Positions 11,362 to 22,042 of a stretch of DNA of 64,000 nucleotides are shown here, one piece after another (positions within the stretch are counted from its first letter, which is position 1; every line of letters begins with the position of its first letter). The stretch spans positions 3,100,001 to 3,164,000 of the forward strand of contig OY751496.1 of NCBI GenBank assembly GCA_963565915.1, read 5' to 3'. The position numbers and the translations under genes were made by a program. The notes under the pieces are model-generated. The model made no database searches, was not told the origin of the DNA, and saw only the letters and a list, made by a program, of their open reading frames with translations. This DNA comes from Entoloma clypeatum. Its lineage: Eukaryota; Basidiomycota; Agaricomycetes; Agaricales; Entolomataceae.

Positions 11362-12057
11362 TGAGTTTCCGAACAAGCCGATCTACACCCCAACTAAACC
11401 TGTTTTCAGCCGTCCGCACCGCCCAAAGGAAAGACTGGGAAATCACTTCGCATAGAGATCATACTAGGAGGCAGCTTCATACATGATAGTAGGTACATGC
11501 AGTTTAATTCATATTGACTTTTGGAAATGGGGTCGGGTATATACACTTTTCCTCTCAAAGCCTGGCCAATTGGAACGAAGTATGGCCCTCCGAAGTGGAG
11601 CTCAACGTTCACGGTTCAACCACCTATATATATATTGAACCACTGAAGACTCGGGTTTGGACAATGTCCCAACAAAACGCCTTGAGGGTCTGGGTTTCGA
11701 ACGACGATGTTCTGACAACTTCAATTCCGGGGTGAGGCGGAGCAAAATATTGCGTCTGACATAACTAACTTATGGGCATCTTGCGCGCATCCGCCTTCGC
11801 TGGCATGTTGACAAGTCGCCAGCATGCAACTAGCTTTGCAGTGAGACCGGTGGCCCTGCCTTGTGTGTTTCCATGGCTAGAAAACAACGGTCAACAAGCC
11901 AAGGCCATGATTAGTTTCATTACTGAGGAAAACCTAACACAAGAACCAGTAACTACAGATAGGGAGCAGCAAAAGGGGTTCGTACAAAACACGTTACACT
12001 AACATCGCCAAAAAGAGACGTTTGCATTGTCGTCAAAGATCCTCCAAAACTCTCGTC
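11362..12057. other. Intergenic, nothing recognised
   Basis: Convergent region between the FHA fragment and the transporter. A possible small last exon of the FHA gene after a TTTTCAG near 11409 is not secure. Confidence 0.3.
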
Positions 12058-14277
12058 TCACGCAAGGGACTTTTCCGTCGCAGCAGCCTGCACCTGCGCG
12101 ACATGTCCCTCCTTCAACCTATTCAGCTCATCCTCCCTCGCGTCCAACTTCCTCACGCTGAACCAGAACACGAACCCAGCCACACCCGCCAGGACCGCCA
12201 TCACACCATAGTTCCACACCAACAGCGGGTCCGCCGAGAGCGCGACGAACGCCTCACCGATCGCAGCCGAGATGGAGGAGGTGAACAGGAAGACGGACAT
12301 GACGAGCGAGCGCATGTTGGTCGGTGACTTTGTGAAGGCGTACTCGAGGCCCGTGATGGAGGCGAAGATCTCGGAGAAGGCGAGGAGGATGTAGGAGCCC
12401 GTTTGGATCCAGACGTTCAGCGGGGAGACGAGGGGGTCGCCGCTGGCGTCGACGCAGGTGGAGGCGTGTTCGCTGCAGGGGTTGGTCTTGTAGACGTAGT
12501 GCTGGACGACGGCGGCCCAGATCATGGCGGCGGTGCCGGTTGCGAAACCCCAGGTGATCTTCTTGAGAGGGCTGAAGTTGATGCCGGCGCGGCGGAGGAA
12601 GGGGTAGATCTGTGGGTATAATTGTGGGAAAGGAGATATGGCTGAGGAGGAGCAGGAAAACTCACGACAAGATCACAGATGGGGATGAAGATAATCAGCG
12701 CGAGGGGATCAAGGTTGGACAGGATGTCATTGGGCAATCCGTTTGTTGTCATCGTCGCCGCCTGAGATGTCAAGTTGTTGTTCAGTTGGTTGTATGTGAG
12801 CCCTGTCAAATGACGTCAGTACTGTCCCCTTGAGCAGAGCCACAGAGGCTTACAATAGATGGGGAACCAGCAGAACACGGCGCAGGCCTTGAGACCACGG
12901 GAGACCTGGTCAACCCACTCGTCGTCGAACGTCATCCATTCAGGCTTGTTAGTCTGTTTGCTGGGCTTCGCGTTCTCCCAGAAGTCGGGAGCAGTCAGTT
13001 GGCGGTAGGTCTTGAAGGGGTTGAGACTCCAGCAGCCACGGCTGGCGAATCGCCAGAGGCGCCAGCAGGTCGGGAGAATAGACCCGGTCGGTGGGGAACG
13101 GGCGTAACGATTGCGGCCAATCCAGAGGATTATGGGGCAAAGGAGGAAGACGACGGTGGGGAGGGTGTAGGCAAGGTAGAAGCCGACGTACTGTCCAACA
13201 GATCAGCGAAAAAGGATAGATAGATGATGGAAGAGGGAGAACCTTCTCTGAGTAGGTCATTGCAATTTGACCTACTAGAGCTCCGATGTTGATCAAAAGA
13301 TAGAAGTACTGTAGAGAGTTGGAATTAGTGGCCGTCGTGAGTGGGATGTAAATGGCCTCACCATGTACACTCTGGAAACCGTGATGACGGGGTCAACAAT
13401 GACTCTCTCGCCATTTCTGGTCTCGACGAAGAGCTTCTTGCGCTTGTACTGCTCAGCGACCAAGGGTGAGATGTTGCTCTTGAACAAGCCCGTTCCTAAT
13501 GGAAATAGTAAGATTCCGGCCTTGCCAGATGAACCAAAGAAAAGAACCTAATCCAGTGACGATCAAAGCAATAGAGAAGCATGCCACTGAACCGCTGGCA
13601 TGCTCAATAACGCCGGGAACAGCAGATATAATGAGGATGATGTGACCAACGAGAGCGATGACGACAGCGATACAAATTGTGTTGAAACGGCCGAGATAGG
13701 TGTCGGCAATATAGGCGCCGAGTAGCGGCGTGATGTAACACCTGCCCGGGAGATAGGACTTTAATGACTGTTCATTCTTTTTGGGGAAATGGATTTTACC
13801 AAAATTGATAGAAAGTCGTAAGCCCTGTTGAAGCACGCTGACCGAGACCCAGGGCACCGGATTGGCCGTTGGCGAACCCTGCACCCGTGTGTGAGCCTGA
13901 TGGAAGAGGCTGCTGGATGAAATTCGTCTGTAGTAAAGACGGACATGAATATATGATAAACAGTCTGAAGGAGAGAGGAAGACATACGAAGACGACTGAA
14001 GATCCATAAAAGGAAAATCGTTCTGCCAATTCGACGAGACCAATGACTGGGAAGGGAACTTGAGGAAAAGAAACGAACAGGCTCGAGTGAGGGACGTACG
14101 GTAAGCGTTCCAGGGAATAGCATCAGAGACCCTCCTCAACGTCGCGATTTCCTCCTCAGTTGGGAACTCCAACCCCGCATGAACTTCATCATACTCTTCC
14201 AGTTCCGAATCAGAGACTCTCTCCGAGACCGAGGGCGCCTTCTCGTCGATACTGTCCTTCTTGGATGGGGACGCCAT
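12058..14277 (-). CDS. PTR2: PTR2-type proton-coupled di/tripeptide transporter
   Basis: Nine minus-strand exons join cleanly: 14277-14100, 14046-13988, 13927-13800, 13741-13548, 13495-13362, 13308-13243, 13190-12854, 12802-12666 and 12609-12058, giving 594 residues. The POT-family signature V-E-L-A-E-R-F-S-F-Y-G lies near residue 65. It is followed by Y-I-T-P-L-L-G-A-Y-I-A-D-T-Y-L-G-R and by G-T-G-L-F-K-S-N-I-S-P-L, both typical of fungal PTR2. About twelve hydrophobic segments follow, with the usual C-terminal block ending in an acidic/Lys tail. Expected role: proton-driven uptake of di- and tripeptides at the plasma membrane. The start is the ATG at 14277, which gives the normal acidic cytoplasmic N-terminus (S-D-S-E-L-E-E-Y). 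Intact. Confidence 0.92.
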
Positions 14278-15805
14278 CTCGGCAGTTATGTGTTCTGTCG
14301 GGAGGTGATCGAGTGGGCAAGCTTTCCGTTGGTATCTGAGGCCCTTAAATTTGCTCTCCGGAAGGACCCCAGTCGCCACACGACCTGCAGCATATGGTCG
14401 TCTTACAACTTGGTGGCCTAATTGGGGTTATCTACATGTGAATTTACCCTTAAATATTACGTGAGACATTTTTTTGATTGATTTCGGGCGGCAACAATCT
14501 GGAACCGACTGAAATCACCGAGGACCACGAGAAAATTGGAAACAGAAAATCTGATCATGAAAATGGCTTTTCCCAGCTTGCGACTCGTATGTTTATGCAG
14601 AGATCTCGTATGGCCTGACCATTCCAATCAGTGCCGCTCCGACCAGCAAACAAGCTTCAGCGTGATCTGGAATGTTGTAACATATCTCCGATGAGTCTGG
14701 GCGCCGAGTGCTTCATCCACATGACATGCTATCAAAAACCCATTAGTGAACCCAATCTTGATTCTTGCTTTATATGACGACCTCTCTGTAGCTTGGCAAG
14801 GTGGAGAGACATTTGGTGCGTCTGCACACCCCATGTGAGCTTGAGGATGTCGTGGGTTCATTACCTGATCTGTGATCAGACTCTGCTCCCACGCGACTTA
14901 ACTCGCATTTGAAAAAAAAAATCCCCATTCCCCCCCACCCCCGCAATCATTTGGAAGAAGTTCTGTTCAGGGCACATCACCGGCCTGATAATTGCGACCA
15001 AGGAGACTTTGTAAACACCACCAGGCTCCTAAAACCATCCGCAAAAGGGCGAGGTTTGTGAATGTTTGATCTGAAATCTTATCTTTGTTTGTTCATCCCA
15101 ATATATCCAAACTACAAACAAAACTGAAAACCAACCACGCTCCATAGCGGCTGGCAAAACTTCGAATCACATGACTTTTGGGCATTAAGGTGTTCGGCAA
15201 CTGTTCCCACAGTATAAACCCACTTAGGGTTAGGTGTCTCCCTCACATAATCCATAATATATGCATCAGACACATATATTGTAAGAACCTAATCCTAAAT
15301 GGATAAAGGATTCTCAAGAGGAAATCACAAAGAACAAAGAAAGAAGATTGATACAAAGGGGGACCCTGAATCCCACACATGGGGTGGGGGGGTGCAGGAG
15401 GGTCTCAGTCGCAGAAAAAAAATTTTGACACCTCAAATCAATGATGTCATATGAGGTAAATAGGTAGTCTGATGCCCTCATTGGGTGTTTTGCATGAAGG
15501 CACAGCCGGCGCAGCTGATCTACAGTCTTCAAATAAAAGTTTTCCCCACAGTCGTTGAACAAAGCTACAATTAACACATGGACATGGTGGACAAGAAAAG
15601 CGCACCTTCTGAGTCTCAATGTGTGTATTTGTGGAATCACAGTCACAGATGCCAGATGTACATTTTATATTTTGGCAAATTTTTTTTTCATGGAAAAACA
15701 AAACACGTGAGACAAACATACTATATTAGAAAGGTGGTGTTACGGCAATAGCCTACAATTGGTACAAGGTTCTAGTCACATGGGTTCGTACTGTTTCCAC
15801 ACAAG
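14278..15805. other. Gene-free border between host genes and the transposon cluster
   Basis: About 1.5 kb holding the PTR2 promoter at its left end. Includes a C-rich tract near 14930-14945. A minus-strand open frame at 15314-15719 has a cluster of Cys residues but matches no family I know. The direct repeat ACAAG at 15801-15805 is the target duplication of the adjacent LTR. Confidence 0.4.
15801..15805. repeat. TSD ACAAG, left copy
   Basis: The same five bases follow the other end of the split old LTR at 29281-29285. Confidence 0.75.
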
Positions 15806-16161
15806 TGTTATGCTTAACAAACCATTCCAAGGTTTGGGCAGAGTATGCAGGAAGTGGAAAGGTGAAGAGCAATGTGATTGCTAAATCTAAGGAATCTATC
15901 TACAGTACAAGACATTTATATAGGTACTGACTTATAGGCGATAGCAGATGAGTTAGTACTGTGGAAGGCAGTGTGCATGAGTAAGGCGACTGTGGAAGGC
16001 TATGTACCATGAGTCATACATACTGCAGAGTGAGTAACACTACTGTGGAAGGCAAGTCAGCACAGGAGTGAAGTGAGAGAAAAGGAGATGCTGTGTTATA
16101 GTGAATAAGTAAGAGGGCACCGTGGTGGGCCGATGAGTAAAAAGAATGATGAGGTCGTCAA
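15806..16161. repeat. Old gypsy-A-family LTR, left part (split by copia-1)
   Basis: Begins TGTTATGCTTAACAAACC and aligns by eye along its length with the LTRs of gypsy-A1 (21636-22005), including the block TTGCTAAATCTAAGGAAT, the TTTATATAGG box and the repeats ending CTGTGGAAGGC, with many substitutions. It breaks at 16161, where copia-1 starts. The last 26 bases of the LTR reappear at 29255-29280 after copia-1. With ACAAG on both sides this is a solo LTR or the remains of one. Confidence 0.8.
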
Positions 16162-16473
16162 TGTTGAAACTTTTCCATCACATAGATTAGATTAGATTAG
16201 ATTACATCACGTGACCATTTACATATCTTCGATTACATACTTATTTGGTTGGTACAAACAGTAGTACGGTATATAAGACCAGGAAACTGTCAATATCAAC
16301 AAGTTGTCTCTTGACTCTTGACCAGCTCCATTGCTCTTATCAGCCTCAGCCGCTCTCACCAGCCTCACCCTCCCAAACCATGTAAGTGGCTAGAATGGTT
16401 AAGTAGAGTACTTCCACACTGTAGCTGTGTTGCTCAGTACACCTGTGGCTAGCGCCCAGGTGGAACTTCAACA
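16162..16473 (+). repeat. Copia-1 5' LTR
   Basis: Starts TGTTGAAACTTTTCC and ends GGAACTTCAACA. Contains four tandem TTAGA units near 16184-16204 and a TATATAAGACC box near 16270. Differs from the 3' LTR at roughly a dozen positions. Confidence 0.9.
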
Positions 16474-16488
16474 GGTTATGGGCCCCGG
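16474..16488 (+). other. Copia-1 primer-binding site for half initiator tRNA-Met
   Basis: The 12 bases directly after the LTR, GGTTATGGGCCC, are complementary to the anticodon-arm 3' end of eukaryotic initiator tRNA-Met (GGGCCCATAACC), not to a tRNA 3' CCA end. Drosophila copia and yeast Ty5 use such a cleaved half-tRNA primer. No TGG start, as expected for this mode. Confidence 0.75.
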
Positions 16489-16824
16489 ATAGCAGAGGGA
16501 CTTGGGAACACTGGCAACAGTGAGTACCTGCCCACTCTACCCTGGTTGGCAAAGAACCGATCGAAAGATCTAGGTTCTGAGTCTTACTTCTTCACACATG
16601 AACCTGGGAACGTCATTACGACAAGTACCTGTCATGAAGCGTCCCTAAGGGGATTGACTTAGTACACATCATGTGGAAACGTTGATCATACCTCACACAC
16701 TTCTGACAAAAAGGGTTTTTCCCACAACCGCTATTCCTAAAGGGAATATGTTATGAGGAATCATTTATTTGTTTTCTCTAAAATCAAGAACATTTCTGAT
16801 TGGGAAAACTCCTTTTAGATTCAT
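16489..16824 (+). other. Copia-1 leader, gag 5' part missing
   Basis: About 335 bp with no open frame joining to gag. It ends ...CTTTTAGATTCA followed by TCGG, the very four bases at which element C is inserted in copia-2. A GTGAGT near 16523 and the TTTTAG at 16818 could form an intron, but copia-2 shows at least 85 codons of gag that are absent here. Confidence 0.5.
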
Positions 16825-17604
16825 CGGGACCCTGTTTCAGAAATCGAGCGCCTTGGGTCACTCTTTGCTCGCCTTAGCGACTCAAAATTCATTGTGCCTG
16901 ATCTGATGCAGGCTATGATCTTGGCAAGTGCCATTCCTGATGCTTGGTCATCTCTCTCCACCGCCCTCTTTCAGGTCTATGATGCCGACAACTTCACATG
17001 GCAGGCCGTCACTGACAGCATCGTTTCAGAGTACAGGTGCAAGTACGCGATAGGGTCTACTCGGGCGTCCAATGAGCAGGCCTGGAAAATCTCCGGGACT
17101 AAGCGAAAGGGGCAAGACCCCAAATGGGAAAAGCAGACAGCGCCGAGTACCTCGCATAACAACGCTGACGAGCAGCCTAACTCGACCGACCCAAGTACCG
17201 CTTCTGAAAAGAAGAAGGGAAAGGGACGCTGGCGCAACCAGAAGAAACGCGCCAACAATGTAGACAACAACTCCGACCATGCCGAGGAGATGGTCGAGTT
17301 CATTGCACCGGCCATTGAGCAACCTCCTCGTCATGCACCTGCCTTTACCACTATAACAGGTCACAGGAAAACTTCAAGTACCGCACAGCCTGAGTCGGAA
17401 AGAATGCAGTCACTCCTGCAATGCATGAACCTGCCTCCTTCTCAGTATACCGGGCTTCCTTCCAGAAAGCCGTCAGCATGGAAAAAGAACGAGAAAGTGC
17501 GAAAGCTTGCCCGAGAAATCGGCGCACGACCCTCTGGGTCGAACCTTCATATCTTGGACACTATCATTCCAGACATCGACGAGAGGCCATCAAAACAGCG
17601 TTGA
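16825..17604 (+). pseudogene. Copia-1 gag, 3' part
   Basis: From the R-D-P-V-S-E-I-E-R segment onward, about 260 codons. It has a gag helical region (S-L-F-A-R-L-S-D, A-I-P-D-A-W-S-S-L) followed by a basic linker with K-K-K-G-K-G-R-W-R-N-Q-K-K-R. No ATG at its start; the N-terminal gag half is missing (see leader entry). TGA at 17602-17604 falls before the protease frame. Confidence 0.75.
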
Positions 17605-17634
17605 GTTACTCCGCCGTTAGACCAATCGCTGAAA

Positions 17635-18057
17635 ATGATGGACATCGACCAGGAATGGATGGGGCCGGATGAGTTTGATTACAAAATAGAACTTGACGGT
17701 CCGTCAAACCCTTTTCTTAAACCTTACCAAATGTGGAAAGCTAATTATGCCTCTCAACAGACGTATAATATATTAGCTAGTACCACTACAGAGTGCGTAG
17801 ATCACTTCAGCAGTGATCTACACAAAAAATATATTAAACATTTTGCCTCTTGTACACACTGTAAGGAAAAAGAACGCGCGCAGTGGATATTAGACTCCGG
17901 CGCCTCGTTACACTTCACCTATGAGTTTAAAGACTTCACATACTATAGACCTCTCACGGTCAAGCGATTTGTCCAAACTGCAGCTAAAGGGAAGAAACTG
18001 GAAATATTAGGAGTTGGGGCCGTTCCAGTACGGCATACCCTGAAACGGGGAAATTAA
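17635..18057 (+). pseudogene. Copia-1 aspartic protease
   Basis: 140 codons with W-I-L-D-S-G-A-S-L-H-F near the middle, the D-S-G-A active site of copia proteases, preceded by a C-x2-C pair in C-T-H-C-K-E-K. Ends at a TAA after R-H-T-L-K-R-G-N, where the intact element should read on. Copia-2 has the same stop. Confidence 0.8.
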
Positions 18058-18094
18058 AACTCATCTTCTCAGACCAGTATTCTACATTCTGGAC

Positions 18095-19399
18095 ATGGAC
18101 ACACACCTATTGTCCCTAGGCATCTTCCTTAACCATGGTTACAAAGTAGATGGGACTTGTGGAGAACTCAATATCTCCAAAGGGCTGAACAAAATCCAGT
18201 TTTCGCCTCACATCCTTGGTCAAACCATTTACTGGTTAGACACTGAAATATGCTATGACCAGATCCATGCGATCTCAAGCGAAATCACTGTCGAAACATG
18301 GCACAAGCGCCTTGGTCACCCAAATGATCAAGCACTCCGAAAGATTCCCACCAGTACCAAAGGGGTACCTGAAACACTAGTACATGAGAAATCACAGGAA
18401 AGTTGCACAGGTTGCCTCAAAGGGAAAATGCCAAATCAGTCATATCCCAATTCGATGACAAGGGCAACCAAAACCTTTGATCTGATCCATTCCGATCTCA
18501 AACAGATATCCACAGCATCATACCATAAATATAAATATTTCCTCACGTTTTTGGACGATTTTTCATCCCACGTCTGTCTGGGTTGTCTTGCTTAGAAAGA
18601 AGTCGGATGCCATCACGGCACTGCGACAATTTCTTGCAATGATCCAGAATCAGTTCGCCGGCACTCCTAAAAAATGGTGAGTTGATGGAGGTGGAGAGTT
18701 TGACGAATACAAGGATGTACTTGCCGATCATGGAATTCTGATCGACGTCACGCTCCCGTATCAGCACCAGCAGAACGGTAGAGCAGAACGGATAAATCGA
18801 ACCCTGTGGAGAAATCTCAGGCCTTGCGCTTCGACGCGTGCTTACCCCCTATGTGGTGGGAATTCTGTTTGGAACATGCAGCGTTTCTCTACAAAAGAAC
18901 CCCCATGCAGCGTCTCGAATGGAATACCCCTTACTTCAGGGTGACCAATGAGATCCCCGATATGTCAAGCATCAGAGTCTTCGGATGTCAGGCATATGTG
19001 TATATCCCAAAGGAAAAACGTAGAAATTCCCTGGAGTCTAGATCTCGATTGATGATTTATCTCGGATCAAAACCAGGGGTCAAAGGATACCGTTTCATGG
19101 ATCCTGAGACTAATACAATTTTCATGGGTGGGAAAGCTATCTTTGATGAAAGCAAGTACCCTAGATGCCACATCGACCCTTTGCCAGACAACCATCCAGA
19201 AATGGAAAACCCAGAACCGGCTGATGAGTTTGAGGACCTCATCCCCAGAAACGATGACAATGACAGTCATTACAAAAAACCTCACGACCCTGTTCCCACT
19301 GGACAGGATCACCCTGAATCAGACGATGACTTGCCATCTAGCAAGCCCGACGATGAACTGCGAGTACCCACTCCGGAACCCAAACAAGTACCAGATTGA
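18095..19399 (+). pseudogene. Copia-1 integrase, frameshifted
   Basis: First frame (18095-18595) carries the zinc-binding W-H-K-R-L-G-H-P...C-T-G-C-L-K-G-K-M pattern, then the core with D-L-I-H-S-D-L-K and T-F-L-D-D-F-S. It shifts frame near 18580; the continuation carries G-G-G-E-F-D-E-Y and H-Q-Q-N-G-R-A-E-R, the second Asp region and the catalytic Glu. A stop follows A-G-T-P-K-K-W. Frame 18806-19399 is the C-terminal part (Y-L-G-S-K-P-G-V-K-G-Y-R) and an acidic linker. All defects recur in copia-2. Confidence 0.8.
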
Positions 19400-19507
19400 C
19401 CGATCAGAGAACAATGAGTTCGGAGAATGCCAGGTAGCATCTATGGGGAAGACACCCCTGCTTCTGATCTTGAAAAAATGGATTGAAGACGTAGATTAGG
19501 CGGTCAA

Positions 19508-19887
19508 ATGGCATGGATGAACGATCTTCTAATGGAGGCAATCTCTATCCAAGTGGGCATCATCGAAATGTCACACAAAGATATATACTCTCTTCCGAAC
19601 AAAGATTGGTATGCGGCAGAACGAAAAGAGCTAGACATGCTCAAAAGCCGCGGGGTGATCATGGAGTTAGTACCCCTACCTACAGGGAGGAAAGCTCTGA
19701 GGAACAAATGGGTTTACAACGAAAAATCCGATGGGCATTTGAAAGCGCGCCTTGTCGCAAAAGGTTTCTCACAGGTAGAAGGGATCGACTTCGATCAGAT
19801 CTTCTCACCAGTAGTGAGGTACGAGACCATCCGGTTGATTCTGGCATTGACAGCCCTTGAAGGGTGGTTCATGACATTCTTGGACGT
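19508..19887 (+). pseudogene. Copia-1 reverse transcriptase, first part
   Basis: Copia RT start with K-A-L-R-N-K-W-V-Y, K-A-R-L-V-A-K-G-F-S-Q and F-S-P-V-V-R-Y-E-T-I-R. Cut in the L-D-V/S-S-A-F-L-Y-G motif by the 19888-21074 insert. Confidence 0.85.
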
Positions 19888-21074
19888 TGAGAAGATGGTT
19901 CTGAATGGACGGAGAAATGTGTCGAACACCGAGTGAGTGCCCGAAAAACACCTCTAACCAATCACTAACACAATCCTTCAATAAGTTCTAGGTGGGCGGG
20001 ACGAAATCCCTTTGTTTCGGTGAGGTTCGGGGGGGTTTGTCTGGGGTGTGAAATTCAACTCGCAAACACGCGTTGAAATCCGGGTATGTGATTCAATAAA
20101 GAGTTTTTAAGGAATCGGTTTTGATCTCAAGGTCCACAGAGTCCCTTTCGATCCAACAGGCAACAATCAAGGTTTCAACAAGGCAACAGGTGAGCACTCA
20201 GGTTCCAACAATCAACTGGTTCAATATGAGACTTAGACAACCACAGCGCACTCAAACACACAGAGGAGAGAGCTACGTTATGATCTGGGGAAGACCCGGC
20301 CTAATTCTACAGTACATGACAATATCGAGAGGTTTTTATACATGAGACGGCAATTTAGAATAAAGTTTATCATGAGTAAAAGGTAAAATCAAATCGGTCC
20401 GTGGTATATTGTCCATTGCGAGCATGTGAAAGGGTCACCAGGGACCATATCTGATGTTTTTCCATGCGTCGAGAGGGTTACGGACCCTAACGGAGTGGAG
20501 CGACAAGGGCGCGTTGTTTCGCGAGCATTCCAGAGCATCGCATCAATATTGATGGAGTCGATCAAGGGTCCGGTTTCCATGAATCAAGGGTTTGGGCCCT
20601 TGGGTACCAACTCGGTGCCTCGGCAGCCATCAACGATCCCGTTTCCAAGGGTCGTTCTATTTCGGGTAAGTTACGCATTTGGCATTACGGCTTCAGTGAT
20701 CGCACATCACATTTCGTGATGCTGGGCATTAATGCTTGATTATAAGTCCCCCGGGCCTCTGTAGTGTCCATAGACCATAGTGTTGTATATTGGATAGGGT
20801 GATAGGTCAAAGAAATATTATTACTGCCTCCCTCACTGGTCTTATCCAGTGAGAATAGAAAGTTTGTGTCAAGCCTATAGTTAAGCCCTCAGAATGTGAC
20901 TGTTCCTATGATCATGACCAAAGGTGGTTCAGTGGTATTTAGACACTCTTAGGTAGCCAGTAGTACCATCAGTTCCAATAGAATAATGTTTAACGGAGCC
21001 GATATAATGTTCTTTCATTGACAAAACCGTGGGAATTTCGCAAATTTGGCTGTAGCCGCGCGACGGTCGTATCA
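19888..21074. mobile_element. 1187-bp non-coding TG...CA insert, probable solo LTR
   Basis: Copia-2 shows the uninterrupted sequence GGACGTCTCATC at this place. Here it is split as GGACGT / insert / ACGTCTCATC, so ACGT (19884-19887 and 21075-21078) is a 4-bp target duplication. The insert begins TGAGAAGATGG and ends GGTCGTATCA, contains an AATAAA near 20095 and no coding frame of note. TGA...TCA ends with 4-bp duplications are the same boundary style as element C, though the sequence is different. A solo LTR of an unseen long-LTR family fits best; a small non-autonomous element is the alternative. Confidence 0.65.
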
Positions 21075-21078
21075 ACGT

Positions 21079-21635
21079 CTCATCAGCCTTCCTCTATGGA
21101 ACACTCCGTGAGGTAATTTACATGCGACAGCCTGAGGGCTACATAGTAAAAGGGAAAGAACACTTCATGTACCGACTATACAAAGCCCTATACGGACTTA
21201 AGCAGGCCGCATTAGCCTGGTGGAGGGAACTCGATTCCTCCATGAAAAAGCTCGGTTTTGTCCGGCTTCACTCCGATGCGGGAGTTTTCATTCACACAAG
21301 TACCAAAGGGGAAACTGTAATCGCCGTCATTTATGTTGATGACTCTGCTTTTCTCGGCACAAACCAAGAGTACACGCTAGAGAAAAAGAAGGCCTTCATG
21401 ACAACATGGGAATGTAGGGACCTCGGGCACCTGGTGTCTGATGGTGAACCAAAAGAGTTTCTCTCGATCCAAATAAGGCAACGTGGGAAGCAGATCCTCA
21501 TCGATCAAGTACCTTACCTTGAGAAAATACTCACACGTATGGGGATGAGCAAATCCAATGCCACCCATACCCCACTTCTGATGGGATACAAACCCATGAA
21601 GTCCAAAGATGAACCCAATGCGGAACTTAGGTCCA
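21079..21635 (+). pseudogene. Copia-1 reverse transcriptase, middle part
   Basis: Continues with S-S-A-F-L-Y-G, M-R-Q-P-E-G-Y, L-Y-G-L-K-Q and the catalytic V-I-Y-V-D-D-S-A-F. Ends where gypsy-A1 is inserted after GTCCA. Confidence 0.85.
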
Positions 21636-22005
21636 TGTTATGCGTAACAAACCGTTCCAAGGTTCAGGCAGAGTATGCAGGAAGATGGAAAGGCGAAGAG
21701 CAATGTGATTGCTAAATCTAAGGAATGTAGCTATGGTACATGAGGTTTATATAGTACTGACTATGAGCGGTAGCGAATGAGTCAGTAATTGCGGAAGGCA
21801 GTGCGCATGAGTAAGGCGACTGCGGAAGGCTATGCACTAATGAGTAAGCTGACTGCGGAATGAGTCAGACAGCTGCGGAAAGCGAGTCAGCGCGGGAGCG
21901 AAGTATACTAAAGGAAATAAAGTATAATACGATATGTGTAAGCGGGGGCCGATGAGTAAAAGTAAAAAGGTAAGCGTATACGTCCGTAGTCGTTAGTCCG
22001 TAACA
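21636..22005 (-). repeat. Gypsy-A1 3' LTR
   Basis: TGTTATGCG...CCGTAACA, 370 bp. In element sense it has CTGACTCAT boxes, repeated CCGCAGT units, TATATAAA and a transcript-start block AGATTTAGCAA. Confidence 0.92.
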
Positions 22006-22042
22006 TGTTCCCCTCCTCAAGGTCTGTGTCCTCACAGACTAC

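Noticed and set aside
15314..15719. Cys-rich minus-strand frames as a possible transposase or Helitron end
   Set aside because: No alignable motif; the flank of the old LTR could belong to the Helitron relic, but I could not support this from the peptides.
16184..16204. TTAGA tandem units that might suggest a telomere-like repeat
   Set aside because: Only four pentamer units, present at the same place in every copia LTR; simply part of the LTR.
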